64,000 bases of DNA from Halopseudomonas sabulinigri (lineage in GTDB: Bacteria; Pseudomonadota; Gammaproteobacteria; Pseudomonadales; Pseudomonadaceae). The DNA lies in NCBI GenBank assembly GCA_011053055.1, contig DRHT01000021.1, forward strand, positions 1 to 64,000. Direction: 5' to 3'. A program made the position numbers and the translations under genes. Shown in pieces: positions 49,420-59,213 of the stretch. Every line of letters starts with the position of its first letter. Position 1 is the stretch's first letter. A model generated the notes under the pieces. That model saw only the letters and a program-made list of their open reading frames with translations. It made no database searches and was not told the DNA's origin.

Positions 49420-50187
49420 ATGGCGCAGACCACCGCAATCATCGATGTGTTGAAAAAACTGCTCAAGGAGCAAGGCGTGACCTACTTGCAGGTGGCGCAG
49501 GCGCTGGGGTTGTCCGAGGCGAGCGTCAAGCGCCTGTTTGCCGAGCGGCAGTTCTCGCTGCAACGGCTCGATCGCGTCTGTGGGTTGTTGGGCGTTGAGA
49601 TCAGTGATCTGGTGCGGCGGTTGGAGCAAGAGATGCGCATTGATGCATTGGCTCCTGCGCAGGAGCAGGAGCTGGTTTCAGACAGCAAGTTGTTGCTGGT
49701 CGCCATCTGCGCGTTAAACCGCTGGAGTCTGGCTCAGATACTTGAGAACTACGCATTGACCGAACCTGAGGCCATTAGCAAGTTGGTGCGGTTGGATCGT
49801 ATGGGCTTGATTGAGCTCTTGCCGGCCAACCGCATTAAGCCGCTGATTACCCACGATTTCAATTGGCAGAAAAATGGCCCTATCCAGCGCTTTTTTGAAT
49901 CCCAGGTGCAGGCTGACTTTTTTCAATGTCACTTCAATCGACCGGGTGAGTTACGCTTGTTTCTCAACGGTATGCTGTCGCCGCGCAGCAATGAAGCGAT
50001 CCAGAAGAAGCTGCGGCGTCTGGCGCAGGAGTTCCGTCACAGTCACCAGGAGGATCTAGCGATGCCGCTAGAACAACGCTACGGCGTAAGCATTATCCTC
50101 GCTATTCGCCCCTGGGAAGTGGCAGTATTCCAGCAATATCGGCGTGCCGATGCTCAGAAGTTTTACCCAGGCCATGCCGGTGCATGA
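49420..50187 (+). CDS. HTH-domain regulator with XRE-like N-terminus
   Basis: A 255-residue DNA-binding protein. An XRE-type helix-turn-helix occupies about residues 18-65 (VTYLQVAQALGLSEASVKRLF), and a second winged-helix-like part is at about 90-140 (LSKLVRLDRMGLIELL-like). The C-terminal half, including FFESQVQADFFQ and a long helix, is not recognised. It lies divergent from the pspA-like unit with a palindrome between, and 28 bases upstream of the MscS gene, so it likely regulates this envelope cluster. Confidence 0.75.
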   Translation: MAQTTAIIDVLKKLLKEQGVTYLQVAQALGLSEASVKRLFAERQFSLQRLDRVCGLLGVEISDLVRRLEQEMRIDALAPAQEQELVSDSKLLLVAICALNRWSLAQILENYALTEPEAISKLVRLDRMGLIELLPANRIKPLITHDFNWQKNGPIQRFFESQVQADFFQCHFNRPGELRLFLNGMLSPRSNEAIQKKLRRLAQEFRHSHQEDLAMPLEQRYGVSIILAIRPWEVAVFQQYRRADAQKFYPGHAGA

Positions 50188-50215
50188 GCTGATTTTGCTC
50201 TGATAAAAGGATGAC

Positions 50216-51304
50216 GTGACTGTGGGTTTTTTGCTCGAGGTGAGGGATGCTTTCGCTAATATACTGCCGCTGCTAGAAACTCTGCTGGTGGTTGGTCTAG
50301 CGCTGTGGGGGGCAAACTATCTGCTGATTCTTCGGCACGGTGGTTTGGGTAACGAAAAGCTGTTTTCCCGTCAGCTGGTGATGCTCGGATTGACGCTGGT
50401 GGGTGTGGTCGCGGTGGTGCTGGCGCTGCCGGTCAACGAAGGGTCGCGCAATCAGATTATCGCGCTGCTGGGTTTGCTGATCTCGGGTGTGTTCGCTTTT
50501 TCCTCCAGCAATATCTTCGCCAATCTGGCGTCGGGTATTCTGTTGCGCATTACCAAGCCCTTTGTCATTGGCGACTTTATTTCTGTCGGCAAGCACTTTG
50601 GCAGGGTGGCTGAGCGGGGGTTGTTTGATACCGAAATTCAGTCTGAAACCGGTGAGCTGATTGCTTTACCCAATACCTACTTGACCACCAACCCGGTGTC
50701 GGCACTGCGCAGCTCGGGCGCATTGGTTTCGGCGTCGCTGTCGCTGGGCTACGACGTGCATCATGCGCAAGTTGAGCCGCTGCTGATAAAAGCCGCAGAA
50801 AGCAGCAAGCTGGATGATGCCTTTGTGCAAATACTCGAGCTGGGTAACTTTGCTATTACCTACCGGGTTTCGGGCGTATTGCCAGAGGCCAAAGGCCTGA
50901 TCACTGCTCGCTCTAATTTGCATAAAGCGATTCTGGATCAGTTGCATGGCGCCGGCATCGAAATCATGTCGGCGACCATCATGAATCAACGTCCGGTGGA
51001 TTCGGGCTATAGCTTTATTCCTGCGCCGTCGCGCACTCGCCCAGTGGCGTCAGCTGTAGAGCCAGAGAAAATCGCCGAAAAGGTGCTGTTCGACAAGGCC
51101 GAGTTGGCCCAGCAGCTGCAAGAGCGCAAAGCCGAGTTGGCTGAGAGCGTGGAGGTACTGCAGCAGCAGGCGAAACAAGCTGACGGCGACGAAAAGGATC
51201 GCTTGAAGGACCAGATTGAGCAATTGCGTGATGAGCGAAAACAGCTGGAAAAGGCCGAAGACGAACCGCTCAAAGCCAGCGCTAGTAAGGGGAGTAGCGT
51301 ATGA
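50216..51304 (+). CDS. MscS-family mechanosensitive channel
   Basis: A 362-residue membrane protein: three or four N-terminal membrane segments (to about 105), the MscS pore and upper beta domain with SSSNIFANLASGILLRITKPFVIGD, then IQSETGELIALPNTYLTTNPV, and a C-terminal soluble cage. It ends with an unusual coiled-coil tail (about 285-350, rich in Glu, Lys and Gln). Such channels open on osmotic downshock. GTG 50216 has AAAAGG upstream. Its last base overlaps the next tiny ORF (ATGA). Confidence 0.85.
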   Translation: MTVGFLLEVRDAFANILPLLETLLVVGLALWGANYLLILRHGGLGNEKLFSRQLVMLGLTLVGVVAVVLALPVNEGSRNQIIALLGLLISGVFAFSSSNIFANLASGILLRITKPFVIGDFISVGKHFGRVAERGLFDTEIQSETGELIALPNTYLTTNPVSALRSSGALVSASLSLGYDVHHAQVEPLLIKAAESSKLDDAFVQILELGNFAITYRVSGVLPEAKGLITARSNLHKAILDQLHGAGIEIMSATIMNQRPVDSGYSFIPAPSRTRPVASAVEPEKIAEKVLFDKAELAQQLQERKAELAESVEVLQQQAKQADGDEKDRLKDQIEQLRDERKQLEKAEDEPLKASASKGSSV

Positions 51305-51381
51305 AAATGAACAGCGGAATATTACTGCTGTTATCACTCGGGGCTATGGGCTTGTTGCTGTGGTTGCGTTCGCAGAGCTAA
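51301..51381 (+). CDS. 26-residue membrane peptide overlapping mscS
   Basis: ATG at 51301 overlaps the mscS stop (ATGA), giving a 26-residue peptide with a short basic start and a single hydrophobic segment ILLLLSLGAMGLLLWL followed by RSQS. The charge pattern fits a one-pass membrane peptide with the N-terminus inside. It is too short to be in routine gene calls; start-stop coupling supports its translation. No homologue is recognised. Confidence 0.5.
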   Translation: MKMNSGILLLLSLGAMGLLLWLRSQS

Positions 51382-51411
51382 CTTGGCGCCGCATGGCGAC
51401 GCCCAGTTGAA

Positions 51412-52128
51412 TCAGAACTCGGCGTTGTGGTAGATATTCTGCACGTCGTCGAGTTCGTTGAGCATGTCGGTGAATTTCTCGAACATGGCCACATCTTCAC
51501 CGCTGATTTCTGTGGTGATTTGCGGTAGAAACTGGATCAGATCCACCTCAAAATCCACTTCACCAAAGGCATCGATGAGTGCTTGTTTGGTTTTGAAGTA
51601 TTCGGTGCTCGGGGTGAATACGGTAATCAGACCGTCTTCGTTCTCGATGTCGGTTACGTCCACATCAGCCATCATGAGCGCTTCCAGTGTGGCTTCTTCG
51701 TCATCACCTTTGAATGCCAAAATAGCGCAGTGATCGAACATGTGGCTAACGCTGCCTTCGGTGCCGATCTTGCTTTTGGTTTTGGTGAAACAGTTGCGCA
51801 CATCGGCGAAGGTGCGGTTGGGGTTGTCGGTCAGGCAGTCGACAATCACCATGCAGTTGCCGGGGCCAAAGCCTTCATACTGAGCCTTGGAGAAGTCTTC
51901 GCCGCCGCCGCCCTTAGCCTTGTCGATTGCTTTGTCGATAACGTGGCTGGGGACCTGGTCTTTCTTTGCGCGGTCAATCAGGCCACGCAATGCCAGGTTA
52001 CCGTCGGGGTCAAAGCCGCCCGATTTAGCGGTGACGAAAATCTCACGCGCGTATTTGCTGTAAACCTTGGTTTTGGCATCAGCCGTCTTGGCCATGGACT
52101 CTTTGCGGTTTTGATAGGCGCGACCCAT
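51412..52128 (-). CDS. YebC/PmpR family protein
   Basis: A 238-residue YebC/PmpR family protein, with [19 protein letters not shown] at the start, [12 protein letters not shown]-like [22 protein letters not shown] and [22 protein letters not shown] at the end. Family members are transcriptional regulators or translation factors easing ribosome stalling at proline runs. The AYQNR N-terminus differs from the common AGHSKW, marking the second YebC paralogue of pseudomonads. ATG 52128 is selected; the longer reading adds an unrelated 63 residues. Confidence 0.9.
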   Translation of the reverse strand: MGRAYQNRKESMAKTADAKTKVYSKYAREIFVTAKSGGFDPDGNLALRGLIDRAKKDQVPSHVIDKAIDKAKGGGGEDFSKAQYEGFGPGNCMVIVDCLTDNPNRTFADVRNCFTKTKSKIGTEGSVSHMFDHCAILAFKGDDEEATLEALMMADVDVTDIENEDGLITVFTPSTEYFKTKQALIDAFGEVDFEVDLIQFLPQITTEISGEDVAMFEKFTDMLNELDDVQNIYHNAEF

Positions 52129-52273
52129 GTCTTCATCCTGTTGTTTGACGAAAAACAGCGATTCTAACCGCAGTTGCTGCTGTATATCCATGCTTGGCGA
52201 CAGCTGGCCAAAGAAAGCCCCGTAAGTGGTTGCCTTGGCAGTAAGATGGGGTCTTTGATGGGGAGCTGAGTGG

Positions 52274-52930
52274 ATGATTTCGAGATTGCCGCCCTGGGTT
52301 GAAACCGGTGCTTTCACCCTGGCCTTTGCGGCCGGCAGTGTTAATGCCGTGGGACTGCTCGGATTTAGCCATCAAGCGGTATCCCACCTCACCGGCACCT
52401 CAACCCTGCTGGGGCTGGGTATGGCGCAACTGGATTACTCTTCCAGCGTGCACCTTCTACTGGTGATATTCAGTTTTGTCGCGGGGGCAGCCTTCAGCGG
52501 CTTTCTGATCGACAGCAGCGCGCTGCAGCCGGGTCGCCGCTATGGAGTGGCACTGTTGCTTGAGTCGGCGTTGCTGCTGCTGGCGATGTTTGCATTGCAG
52601 AACAACAGCGTGGCGGGGCACTACCTGGCATCAGCGGCCTGCGGCTTACAGAATGCCATGGTGACCACCTACAGTGGGGCTATCATCCGCACCACTCATG
52701 TATCCGGTTTGTTCACGGATCTCGGGCTGATGTTAGGCGCGCGCCTACGTGGCCAGGCTCTGGATCGACGCAAAGCCAAGTTGTTTCTGCTATTGATCTG
52801 CGGCTTTATTCTGGGTGGTAGTCTTGGCGCGCTGGCATTCGCTGCCCTGCATTTTCAAGCGTTGCTGTTACCGGCAGCACTGACTGCAGTAATGGCGGTG
52901 GTTTACCACCGCTACCTGCGGCGCAACTAA
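52274..52930 (+). CDS. YoaK/DUF1275 family membrane protein
   Basis: A 218-residue protein with about six membrane segments, of the YoaK/DUF1275 family: [25 protein letters not shown] near 18-42 and the conserved [22 protein letters not shown] at about 124-145 (longer than can be shown). Function unknown. It is in divergent orientation to the YebC gene and meets the stop of the sensor kinase gene end to end (52930/52931). Confidence 0.88.
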   Translation: MISRLPPWVETGAFTLAFAAGSVNAVGLLGFSHQAVSHLTGTSTLLGLGMAQLDYSSSVHLLLVIFSFVAGAAFSGFLIDSSALQPGRRYGVALLLESALLLLAMFALQNNSVAGHYLASAACGLQNAMVTTYSGAIIRTTHVSGLFTDLGLMLGARLRGQALDRRKAKLFLLLICGFILGGSLGALAFAALHFQALLLPAALTAVMAVVYHRYLRRN

Positions 52931-54241
52931 TCAGCGGAGCCGAGCAGCTGCGTCTGCATGCGGGGGTTGCAACCAGAGTTCGGCCAGTTGGCGCTGACCT
53001 TTTTGTTGATTGTTATAGCGCCACCCGAGTTTGCTGGTTAATTGAGTGGTGAGCTGCAAGCCCAAGCCAAAGCCTAGATCTTCTTTGTCTGGATCATCAA
53101 CCGGCGACACTGTATTGCTGACACGCACGCAATTGTGTAGCTGCAGGATTTTGACTTCACCATCATTGCTGTGCTGAAAGGCGTTGCGGATCAGGTTACC
53201 GAGCACGATTCGCGCTGGCGCTTCTGCCAATGGCATGCTGTAAGGATCGGTTTTCAGTTTCACATCCACGTCCTTGCCGCGCAGCAAGTAGCGCATTTGC
53301 TCCACCAATTCCTGTACTAGCGCATCCAGCTGAACCGGTTTGGCTGGCAAGCTCTCCATATTGTCGCGGCTCAGCCATAGCAGTGTTTCGGTTAGGTGCA
53401 GCATGGTCTGGCTCGCGCGGTCGATGCGCTCAATGGCTTGTAATTGGCGCAAGTCCACCTGTTGTTGGCTGGCATCCTGAAGTTTGTGTAATAGCTCAAC
53501 GTTATTGCGCACCACGCTGATGGGGGTGCGCAGTTCATGGCTGGTATGACGCAGAAAGCGATGTTCGCGCTCCAGTCCGAGTTGCGCGGAGGACAGGCTG
53601 GAGCGCACCAGTTCAGCAAAGTCGTTAAGTTCGGGATAGCTGAAATTCGGAGCAGGGTCTTTCAAGGTCTGCTCATTGAGGCCACGAGCCCAGTTGCCTA
53701 GGGCGCTTATTGGCCGTGAGACGCGGCGCATCACCAACCAGATCATCAGACCCAGGGTCAAGGCGCTGCCGAGGCTGATCCACAATAAGGTGCGGAAGCC
53801 ACCTCGATGCTGGGTTAGCAGGCGTGGCACTTGGCCCGGTAGGATCTGATGGCTCATATAACGATCGCCACCGGGTGTAGTGAAATGCATCGCAAAATAG
53901 ACGGCGCTAGGGCGGCTTAGGAAATTGGCTTGGTCCAGCTCTTTGTAGAGCACGCCTTCTTGTTGGGGAGGTTGGGAGAACGCGCGTTGGATCAGCTGCG
54001 GTTGTTCACTCCAGCTGCTGGTTACTGGATAGTCGTCGAACAGATGAGCGGCGGTTGTCGGGTCGGTAAGATACCCTTGCGCGGCTTTTTCCATGTTGCG
54101 GCCCATGGCGGTGTCCATGCCATTAACGAAGTAATTGAGCGATAGCATGGTGTAGCCCACGACCAGCAGGATGCCAAGCGATAGAAACGCTAGCGCTACG
54201 AACCATTTAAGACTGATCTGGCGCTTCTTGAGTGCTTTCAT
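52931..54241 (-). CDS. Sensor histidine kinase of the RND operon
   Basis: A 436-residue membrane kinase. First membrane segment at about 14-35, a periplasmic sensing loop (about 36-150), second segment at about 152-170, then the HAMP-like region and the catalytic core: His235 in HTSHELRTPISV, N-box GNLIRNAFQH and G-box DLGFGLGLQLT. The sensed signal is unknown. The gene overlaps the response regulator gene by 35 bases, so the two are co-translated, and both are at the end of the pump operon. Confidence 0.9.
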   Translation of the reverse strand: MKALKKRQISLKWFVALAFLSLGILLVVGYTMLSLNYFVNGMDTAMGRNMEKAAQGYLTDPTTAAHLFDDYPVTSSWSEQPQLIQRAFSQPPQQEGVLYKELDQANFLSRPSAVYFAMHFTTPGGDRYMSHQILPGQVPRLLTQHRGGFRTLLWISLGSALTLGLMIWLVMRRVSRPISALGNWARGLNEQTLKDPAPNFSYPELNDFAELVRSSLSSAQLGLEREHRFLRHTSHELRTPISVVRNNVELLHKLQDASQQQVDLRQLQAIERIDRASQTMLHLTETLLWLSRDNMESLPAKPVQLDALVQELVEQMRYLLRGKDVDVKLKTDPYSMPLAEAPARIVLGNLIRNAFQHSNDGEVKILQLHNCVRVSNTVSPVDDPDKEDLGFGLGLQLTTQLTSKLGWRYNNQQKGQRQLAELWLQPPHADAAARLR

Positions 54242-54899
54242 GTAAGACGAAACCGTGACCTGGGACTGTGTGTAGCAAGGCGGTGGGGAAGGGGCTGTTA
54301 ACCGCCTTGCGCAGGTGAAACATGTGTACTTTGAGGCTATTGCTGTCGGGTAGTTCATCACCCCAGACGGCTTCTTCCAGCTTATGGCGGCTGACCGTCT
54401 GCGGATACTCGCGCAGCAGTACCTCCAGCAACTGCCAGCCGGTAGGCGACAGCTTGATTGGCTGGCCAGCACGGCTTGCCTGACGGCTGGCCAGATCCAT
54501 GCTCAGGTCGGCGCAGCGTAGAACCCGTGCTTGACCGCTACGGCGGCGAGCCAGCGCCTGAACGCGTACCACCAGCTCCTGCAATTCGAAGGGCTTGACC
54601 AGAAAATCATCGGTGCCGGCATTGAAGCCGTCCAACTTATCGGCCAGTTGATCGCGTGCGGTCAGCATCAATATGGGTGTGTCGTTACCTTGGTTGCGCA
54701 GGCGTTGACACACGCTGAGGCCGTCCAGTCGGGGCAAGTTGAGGTCCAGCAGCAGGGCGTCGTAGCTGTGTTGTTGGGCCAACTGCAGGCCGCTGAGGCC
54801 GTTGTTGGCATGGTCGCAGCGGATGTTTTCCAACGCAAGGTATTGCACCAGCGTGGCAGCAAGGTCCAGGTCGTCCTCGACCAACAGAATATTTAGCAT
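54207..54899 (-). CDS. OmpR-family response regulator of the RND operon
   Basis: A 230-residue response regulator. The receiver has Asp9/Asp10, the phospho-acceptor Asp52 in LLLDLNLPR, Thr80 and Lys102 (LVKPFE). The C-terminal winged helix (about 130-225) ends with LHTVPGHGFVL, as in QseB/PmrA/OmpR proteins. It should bind direct repeats spaced about 11 bases, one of which lies in front of the operon. It overlaps the RND gene by seven bases and the kinase gene by 35. Confidence 0.92.
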   Translation of the reverse strand: MLNILLVEDDLDLAATLVQYLALENIRCDHANNGLSGLQLAQQHSYDALLLDLNLPRLDGLSVCQRLRNQGNDTPILMLTARDQLADKLDGFNAGTDDFLVKPFELQELVVRVQALARRRSGQARVLRCADLSMDLASRQASRAGQPIKLSPTGWQLLEVLLREYPQTVSRHKLEEAVWGDELPDSNSLKVHMFHLRKAVNSPFPTALLHTVPGHGFVLHESTQEAPDQS

Positions 54900-57800
54900 G
54901 GTGTGGGAGTGTCCTCAGTAGGAGACGAACCCTTAAAGCGGCGCTTTATCCAGCGGTTAGCATCTTCTTGAATCAGCAGTAACGAAGGAATCAGGATCAG
55001 CGTAATGACCGTTGCGAAGAGAATGCCATAAGCCAAAGAGACTGCCGCTGGAATCAGGAACTGCGCCTGTCGAGAGGTTTCGCCCAGCAGCGGAACCAGG
55101 CCGGCAAAGGTGGTGGCAGAGGTTAAGAGTACCGCGCGCAGACGGCTGCGGCAGGCCTCACTGATCGCCTCGGTGAGCGAGCCGGCAGTCTGCTTGATAT
55201 CGTTGTAACGTGCGACCAACAGCAGACTGTCGTTCACGACCACCCCGCTGAGCGCGATAATGCCGTTGAGCGACAGAATACCCAGCGACAGGTCGTTAAA
55301 CCAATGCCCGAGTATGGCGCCCACCACGCCAAACGGAATAGCGGTCATGATCAGGATTGGCTGAATATAGGAGCGCAGCGGAATGGCCAGCAACATGTAA
55401 ATCACCAGCATGGCTAGCAGGAACACGTTGAGCATCGAAGACTGCGTCTCAGCTTGCTCCTCGGCCTCCCCGGCGAACTGGATATCCAAGCCCGGAAACT
55501 GGCGCTCCAGCTCGGGCACGAGTGTGTTGCGCAGACGGTCGACCAGTTCGGTGGCGGACAGCTGCTCTTTGTCCACATCAGCAGACAGATACACCGCGCG
55601 CTTACCATCGATGCGGGTAATGCTGTCGCGGGTAAAGCCATAGCTCACACTGGCGACACTCGACAGTGGCACCACTGCGCCATCGGGTGTGCGAACCCGA
55701 GAGTTGAGCACGTTGGCGGGATTCTGGCGGTCGCTTTCCGGGTAGCGCACCTTGACCTCGATCTCGTCGCTGTTGCGCTGATAACGCTGCACAATTTGTC
55801 CGCTGAAGGCTTGATACAACTGCGTGGCCAGTTGATCGGTCGTCATACCGAGTGCGCGGCCCTGTTGGGTTAGCTCTAGATGCAGCTGCGGCTGTCCCGG
55901 TGTGAGGTTATCGCTGATGCCGCTGATGGCAGGGATCGCCTCAAGCTGGGTTTTTAGCTGGCTGCCGGCCTGGGTGAGAATGCTGTCATCGTTGGCGCGC
56001 AACTCTATGCGCAAGGCGTCAATGGAGCCGTGCCGGCTTTGCACATTGATGGTTTTAACCCCCTCCGGGCTGCCAGCCATGGCTCGCCAGCGACGGGTAA
56101 AGGTGCTGATGTCGTAGGCGGCGTCGTCCGCCAGCTCCACGGTTACCTGACCTTGTTGGTCTGAGGCAGATAGAACCTGCAAGTGAGCAATGCCGCTGGG
56201 CGTGTCTGCGTCGCCCTTGAGCTCCTTATCTACAGCAAAGGCTTGCTGCTCCAGTCGGTTCAACGCCGTATGGGTCTGACCGTAACTGGCGTCATTGAGC
56301 ATGCTGACTTGAGCCTGCACCCGGTCTCCGGGGATCTCAGGAAAGAAGCTCATGCGCACGGTGCCGTTGAAGGGCATGGACATCACCAGTATGAAAAGCG
56401 CGATGAACAGCACTATGACGGCATAGCGATGCACCAGAGCAAAGTCGATCAGCGGTCGATAGCAACGCTCGTTGACCCAGTTGAGGCCGCCGTCCGCGCG
56501 GTTTTGAAGCCATTGCCAGCCGCGGGCTAGCCGATTGCTGCTGGGCTGACGATGGGTGCTGATATGCGCCAGGTGCGCCGGCAGAATCAGCTTGGATTCG
56601 ATCACCGACAGCACCAGACAGATGGCAACCACAGTAGCGAACTGAGCGTAAAGTTGGCCCAGTCGGCCACTGATTTGCGACAGCGCGTAAAACGCCGCCA
56701 CAGTAGTGAATACACCAAACAGCGTCGGCACGGCCACGCGCATGGTTCCCTTGACCGTATTAGCGAGCGTGTCGCCCTCGGCAGAGCGCACGGCGTAGAC
56801 ACTCTCGCCGACCACCACAGCGTCATCCACCACTATCCCCAGCGCCATGATGAAGCCGAAGGTAGTGAATTCGTTCAAGGATAGGCCAGCGTAACTTTCG
56901 CCCATGAAATACAGCGTGCCGAAGAAGATAAACGGCAAGCCCATGGCAACCCAGAAGGCGACCCGCACGTTCAGGAACAAAGCCAGCAACACGAAGACCA
57001 GCAAAATACCCATACCCGCATTGGTGACCAGCAGACGCAGACGGTCGGTGATGCTTTCGCTGCTGTCCTGCCAGCTGCTCAGTTCAACGCCCTCGGGCAG
57101 TTTGCCCTCGTCATGCCATTGCTGGATGATCTGAAGAGAGGCATCCACAGTGTTGATGATGTCGTCCTGACCCGTACTGATGACTTCTAAGCCGATACTT
57201 TGATGACCGGAAAAACGTGAAAGCACTGCGGTGTTATCGTCGTAGGTGTCGCGGATGCTGGCTACATCGCCGAGCAATAATTGGCGCCCTGTGGTGCTGT
57301 TGATCAACGGCAGGGCGGCGAAGTCTTCCTGCAGGTATGCCTGTTCGGAGGCTTTGAGCTGTAGGTAAAGGCTGTCGTTACGCAGCACCGCAGTCGAGGT
57401 GCTGGAGGAGTTCTGGTTGATCGCTTCCTGCACATCCGTAAGGCTCAGACCATAGGCTTGCAGGCGTGCCTCGTTGACCTCAATAGCCATCATCGGGTCA
57501 AGCCAGCCATTGAGGTTGACCTGGCTGATGTTGGGGTTACTCAACAAGTCTGAGCGCAACGCCTCAGCCAAGGTTTGCAAGGTATAACGGTCGGCATCGC
57601 CATACAGCTGTAACGACAACGCATCCGACTCGCGTTGTGCCTTGGTGATGACCGGATTTTTCGCCTCGCTGGGGAAGTTAGATATGGCGTCGACCTTGCT
57701 TTTGACGTCGCGCATCAGTATGTCGAGGTTGTAATCCGACTGCATCTCCACGCTGACATTGGCGCCGCTGCCGTTGGCCGTACTGGTGATGCTCTTGATG

Positions 57801-58048
57801 CCGATCACATCTTCCAGCGCGTCTTCGATCTTGATCGCCAGGCCTTCTTCCGACTGGGTCGCTGAGCCGCTGTCGTAGGTGACGCCGATGTTGATGCTGT
57901 CCGGCTCCATGGCCGGAAAGGCCTCCTTGCGCAGGTCGCCCATGGACATCACGCCGAGGACAATCACTAACAGCATCAATAGGTTGGCTGCGACCGGGTT
58001 GCGCGCGAACCAGGCAATGATGCCGCCACCGCTCACTGAGTTACTCAT
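54893..58048 (-). CDS. RND efflux pump permease
   Basis: A 1051-residue inner-membrane RND transporter with 12 membrane segments and two large periplasmic loops. TM4 contains ALGIVVDDAVVVGESVYAV with the two acidic proton-relay residues. The N-terminal ARNPVAANLLMLLVIVLGV and FPAMEPDSINIGVTYDSGSA are typical of a multidrug-type (HAE1-like) subgroup distinct from AcrB and MexB. Substrate is unknown. It starts at ATG 58048 (GTG 58051 also in frame), overlapping the adaptor gene by eight bases. Confidence 0.9.
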   Translation of the reverse strand: MSNSVSGGGIIAWFARNPVAANLLMLLVIVLGVMSMGDLRKEAFPAMEPDSINIGVTYDSGSATQSEEGLAIKIEDALEDVIGIKSITSTANGSGANVSVEMQSDYNLDILMRDVKSKVDAISNFPSEAKNPVITKAQRESDALSLQLYGDADRYTLQTLAEALRSDLLSNPNISQVNLNGWLDPMMAIEVNEARLQAYGLSLTDVQEAINQNSSSTSTAVLRNDSLYLQLKASEQAYLQEDFAALPLINSTTGRQLLLGDVASIRDTYDDNTAVLSRFSGHQSIGLEVISTGQDDIINTVDASLQIIQQWHDEGKLPEGVELSSWQDSSESITDRLRLLVTNAGMGILLVFVLLALFLNVRVAFWVAMGLPFIFFGTLYFMGESYAGLSLNEFTTFGFIMALGIVVDDAVVVGESVYAVRSAEGDTLANTVKGTMRVAVPTLFGVFTTVAAFYALSQISGRLGQLYAQFATVVAICLVLSVIESKLILPAHLAHISTHRQPSSNRLARGWQWLQNRADGGLNWVNERCYRPLIDFALVHRYAVIVLFIALFILVMSMPFNGTVRMSFFPEIPGDRVQAQVSMLNDASYGQTHTALNRLEQQAFAVDKELKGDADTPSGIAHLQVLSASDQQGQVTVELADDAAYDISTFTRRWRAMAGSPEGVKTINVQSRHGSIDALRIELRANDDSILTQAGSQLKTQLEAIPAISGISDNLTPGQPQLHLELTQQGRALGMTTDQLATQLYQAFSGQIVQRYQRNSDEIEVKVRYPESDRQNPANVLNSRVRTPDGAVVPLSSVASVSYGFTRDSITRIDGKRAVYLSADVDKEQLSATELVDRLRNTLVPELERQFPGLDIQFAGEAEEQAETQSSMLNVFLLAMLVIYMLLAIPLRSYIQPILIMTAIPFGVVGAILGHWFNDLSLGILSLNGIIALSGVVVNDSLLLVARYNDIKQTAGSLTEAISEACRSRLRAVLLTSATTFAGLVPLLGETSRQAQFLIPAAVSLAYGILFATVITLILIPSLLLIQEDANRWIKRRFKGSSPTEDTPTPC

Positions 58049-59213
58049 CACTCACCTCCACCGGGATGACCGGCATACCATCGAGGTAGCTACTTAACGG
58101 GTGAACCAGAATCTGCTGCGCACTGCTTTGCATCGCCACTGGTGCGGCAACATAAATGGCTTCCGCATCGGCAAATAACGGTTGCACCGCCAGGCTGACC
58201 AGCGTCTGTTGTTCGCCTATGTACCAGATGTAGCCCCGCTGGCTGAGTGCTGAGCTGGGCAGCTTCCAGAGGTGATCAATGGCGCTGCCAGGAATACGGG
58301 CCTCGACAAAGGTGCCAGGCAATAGCTCGGGCACTTGTTCGAGCGGTTGTTCAACCGCTACGATCAAGGCGCGTTGGCGGGTGGTTTCATCCAGGCTCTG
58401 TTCGGCTCTGACTACGGTTGCTTGCCACTGCTGGTTGTTTTCCACGTTGTGCAGGGTGACCTGCCACTGCGCTTCACGCATTTGATCAAGCGGCGGCAGA
58501 CTGGCCCAGTCTTGGGCGGAGAGGGCAACGGCGACCTCAACGCGATCGGTACTGACTAAACTACCGACTTCACTGCCGGTTTGCAGGTAGCTGCCGGGGG
58601 CAGCGCTGCGGCTGGTGATCAAGGCGTCAAAGGGAGCGGTAATGCGGGTTTGTGCCAGATTGCGTCGAGCATTGGTAACACTGGCCTCGGCATTTTTTAA
58701 AGCGGCTTGGGCGGCTGCCAATTGGGGCTTGCGAAGCACCAGTTCGGAGTCTGGTTCGCCATCCAGGCCCGAGGCACTCCATTCGGTCTGGGCTTGTAAC
58801 CCTTCACGTTGCTCCTGCAGTAGCGCCAGTTTGGCGTTGGCCAGGGTTTCTTCGGCGCTGGCCAACGCCGCGCGGTATTCGCTGTTCTCCAGTTCCAGCA
58901 ACACGTTGCCAGCCTTCACCCGGTTACCGGCCTCAAAATCCTGGGCAATCTGCTGCACTTGCCCGGTCACCTGGGCGCTCAGCGTCAGCTCGAAGCGCGG
59001 ATTGGCTGCGCCATAACCAATCAATTGAGCCTGGTAGCGGCCGGGTTCGACGCGCAGCACGTTGACGCTGGGGCTCACCGCTTGCTCGCCCGCCAGAGGA
59101 GTCTGGCGGCTTGCTTCATAGGCGCTCGCCCGCCAATGGTTGTATGCCAGAACGAGAATTATGGCTAACAGCGCACCAACAAATATCAACGTGGTTTTAT
59201 TGCGGCGGATCAT
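58041..59213 (-). CDS. RND periplasmic adaptor (membrane fusion protein)
   Basis: A 390-residue adaptor: N-terminal membrane anchor (about 8-25), a lipoyl-like half (VTGQVQQIAQDFEAGNRVKAG), an alpha-helical hairpin (about 110-195 with AALASAEETLANAKLALLQE), the second lipoyl half (ITAPFDALITSRSAAPGSYL), and beta-barrel and membrane-proximal domains. It couples the RND permease to the outer-membrane factor. Its start overlaps the upstream outer-membrane gene by four bases. Confidence 0.9.
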   Translation of the reverse strand: MIRRNKTTLIFVGALLAIILVLAYNHWRASAYEASRQTPLAGEQAVSPSVNVLRVEPGRYQAQLIGYGAANPRFELTLSAQVTGQVQQIAQDFEAGNRVKAGNVLLELENSEYRAALASAEETLANAKLALLQEQREGLQAQTEWSASGLDGEPDSELVLRKPQLAAAQAALKNAEASVTNARRNLAQTRITAPFDALITSRSAAPGSYLQTGSEVGSLVSTDRVEVAVALSAQDWASLPPLDQMREAQWQVTLHNVENNQQWQATVVRAEQSLDETTRQRALIVAVEQPLEQVPELLPGTFVEARIPGSAIDHLWKLPSSALSQRGYIWYIGEQQTLVSLAVQPLFADAEAIYVAAPVAMQSSAQQILVHPLSSYLDGMPVIPVEVSDE

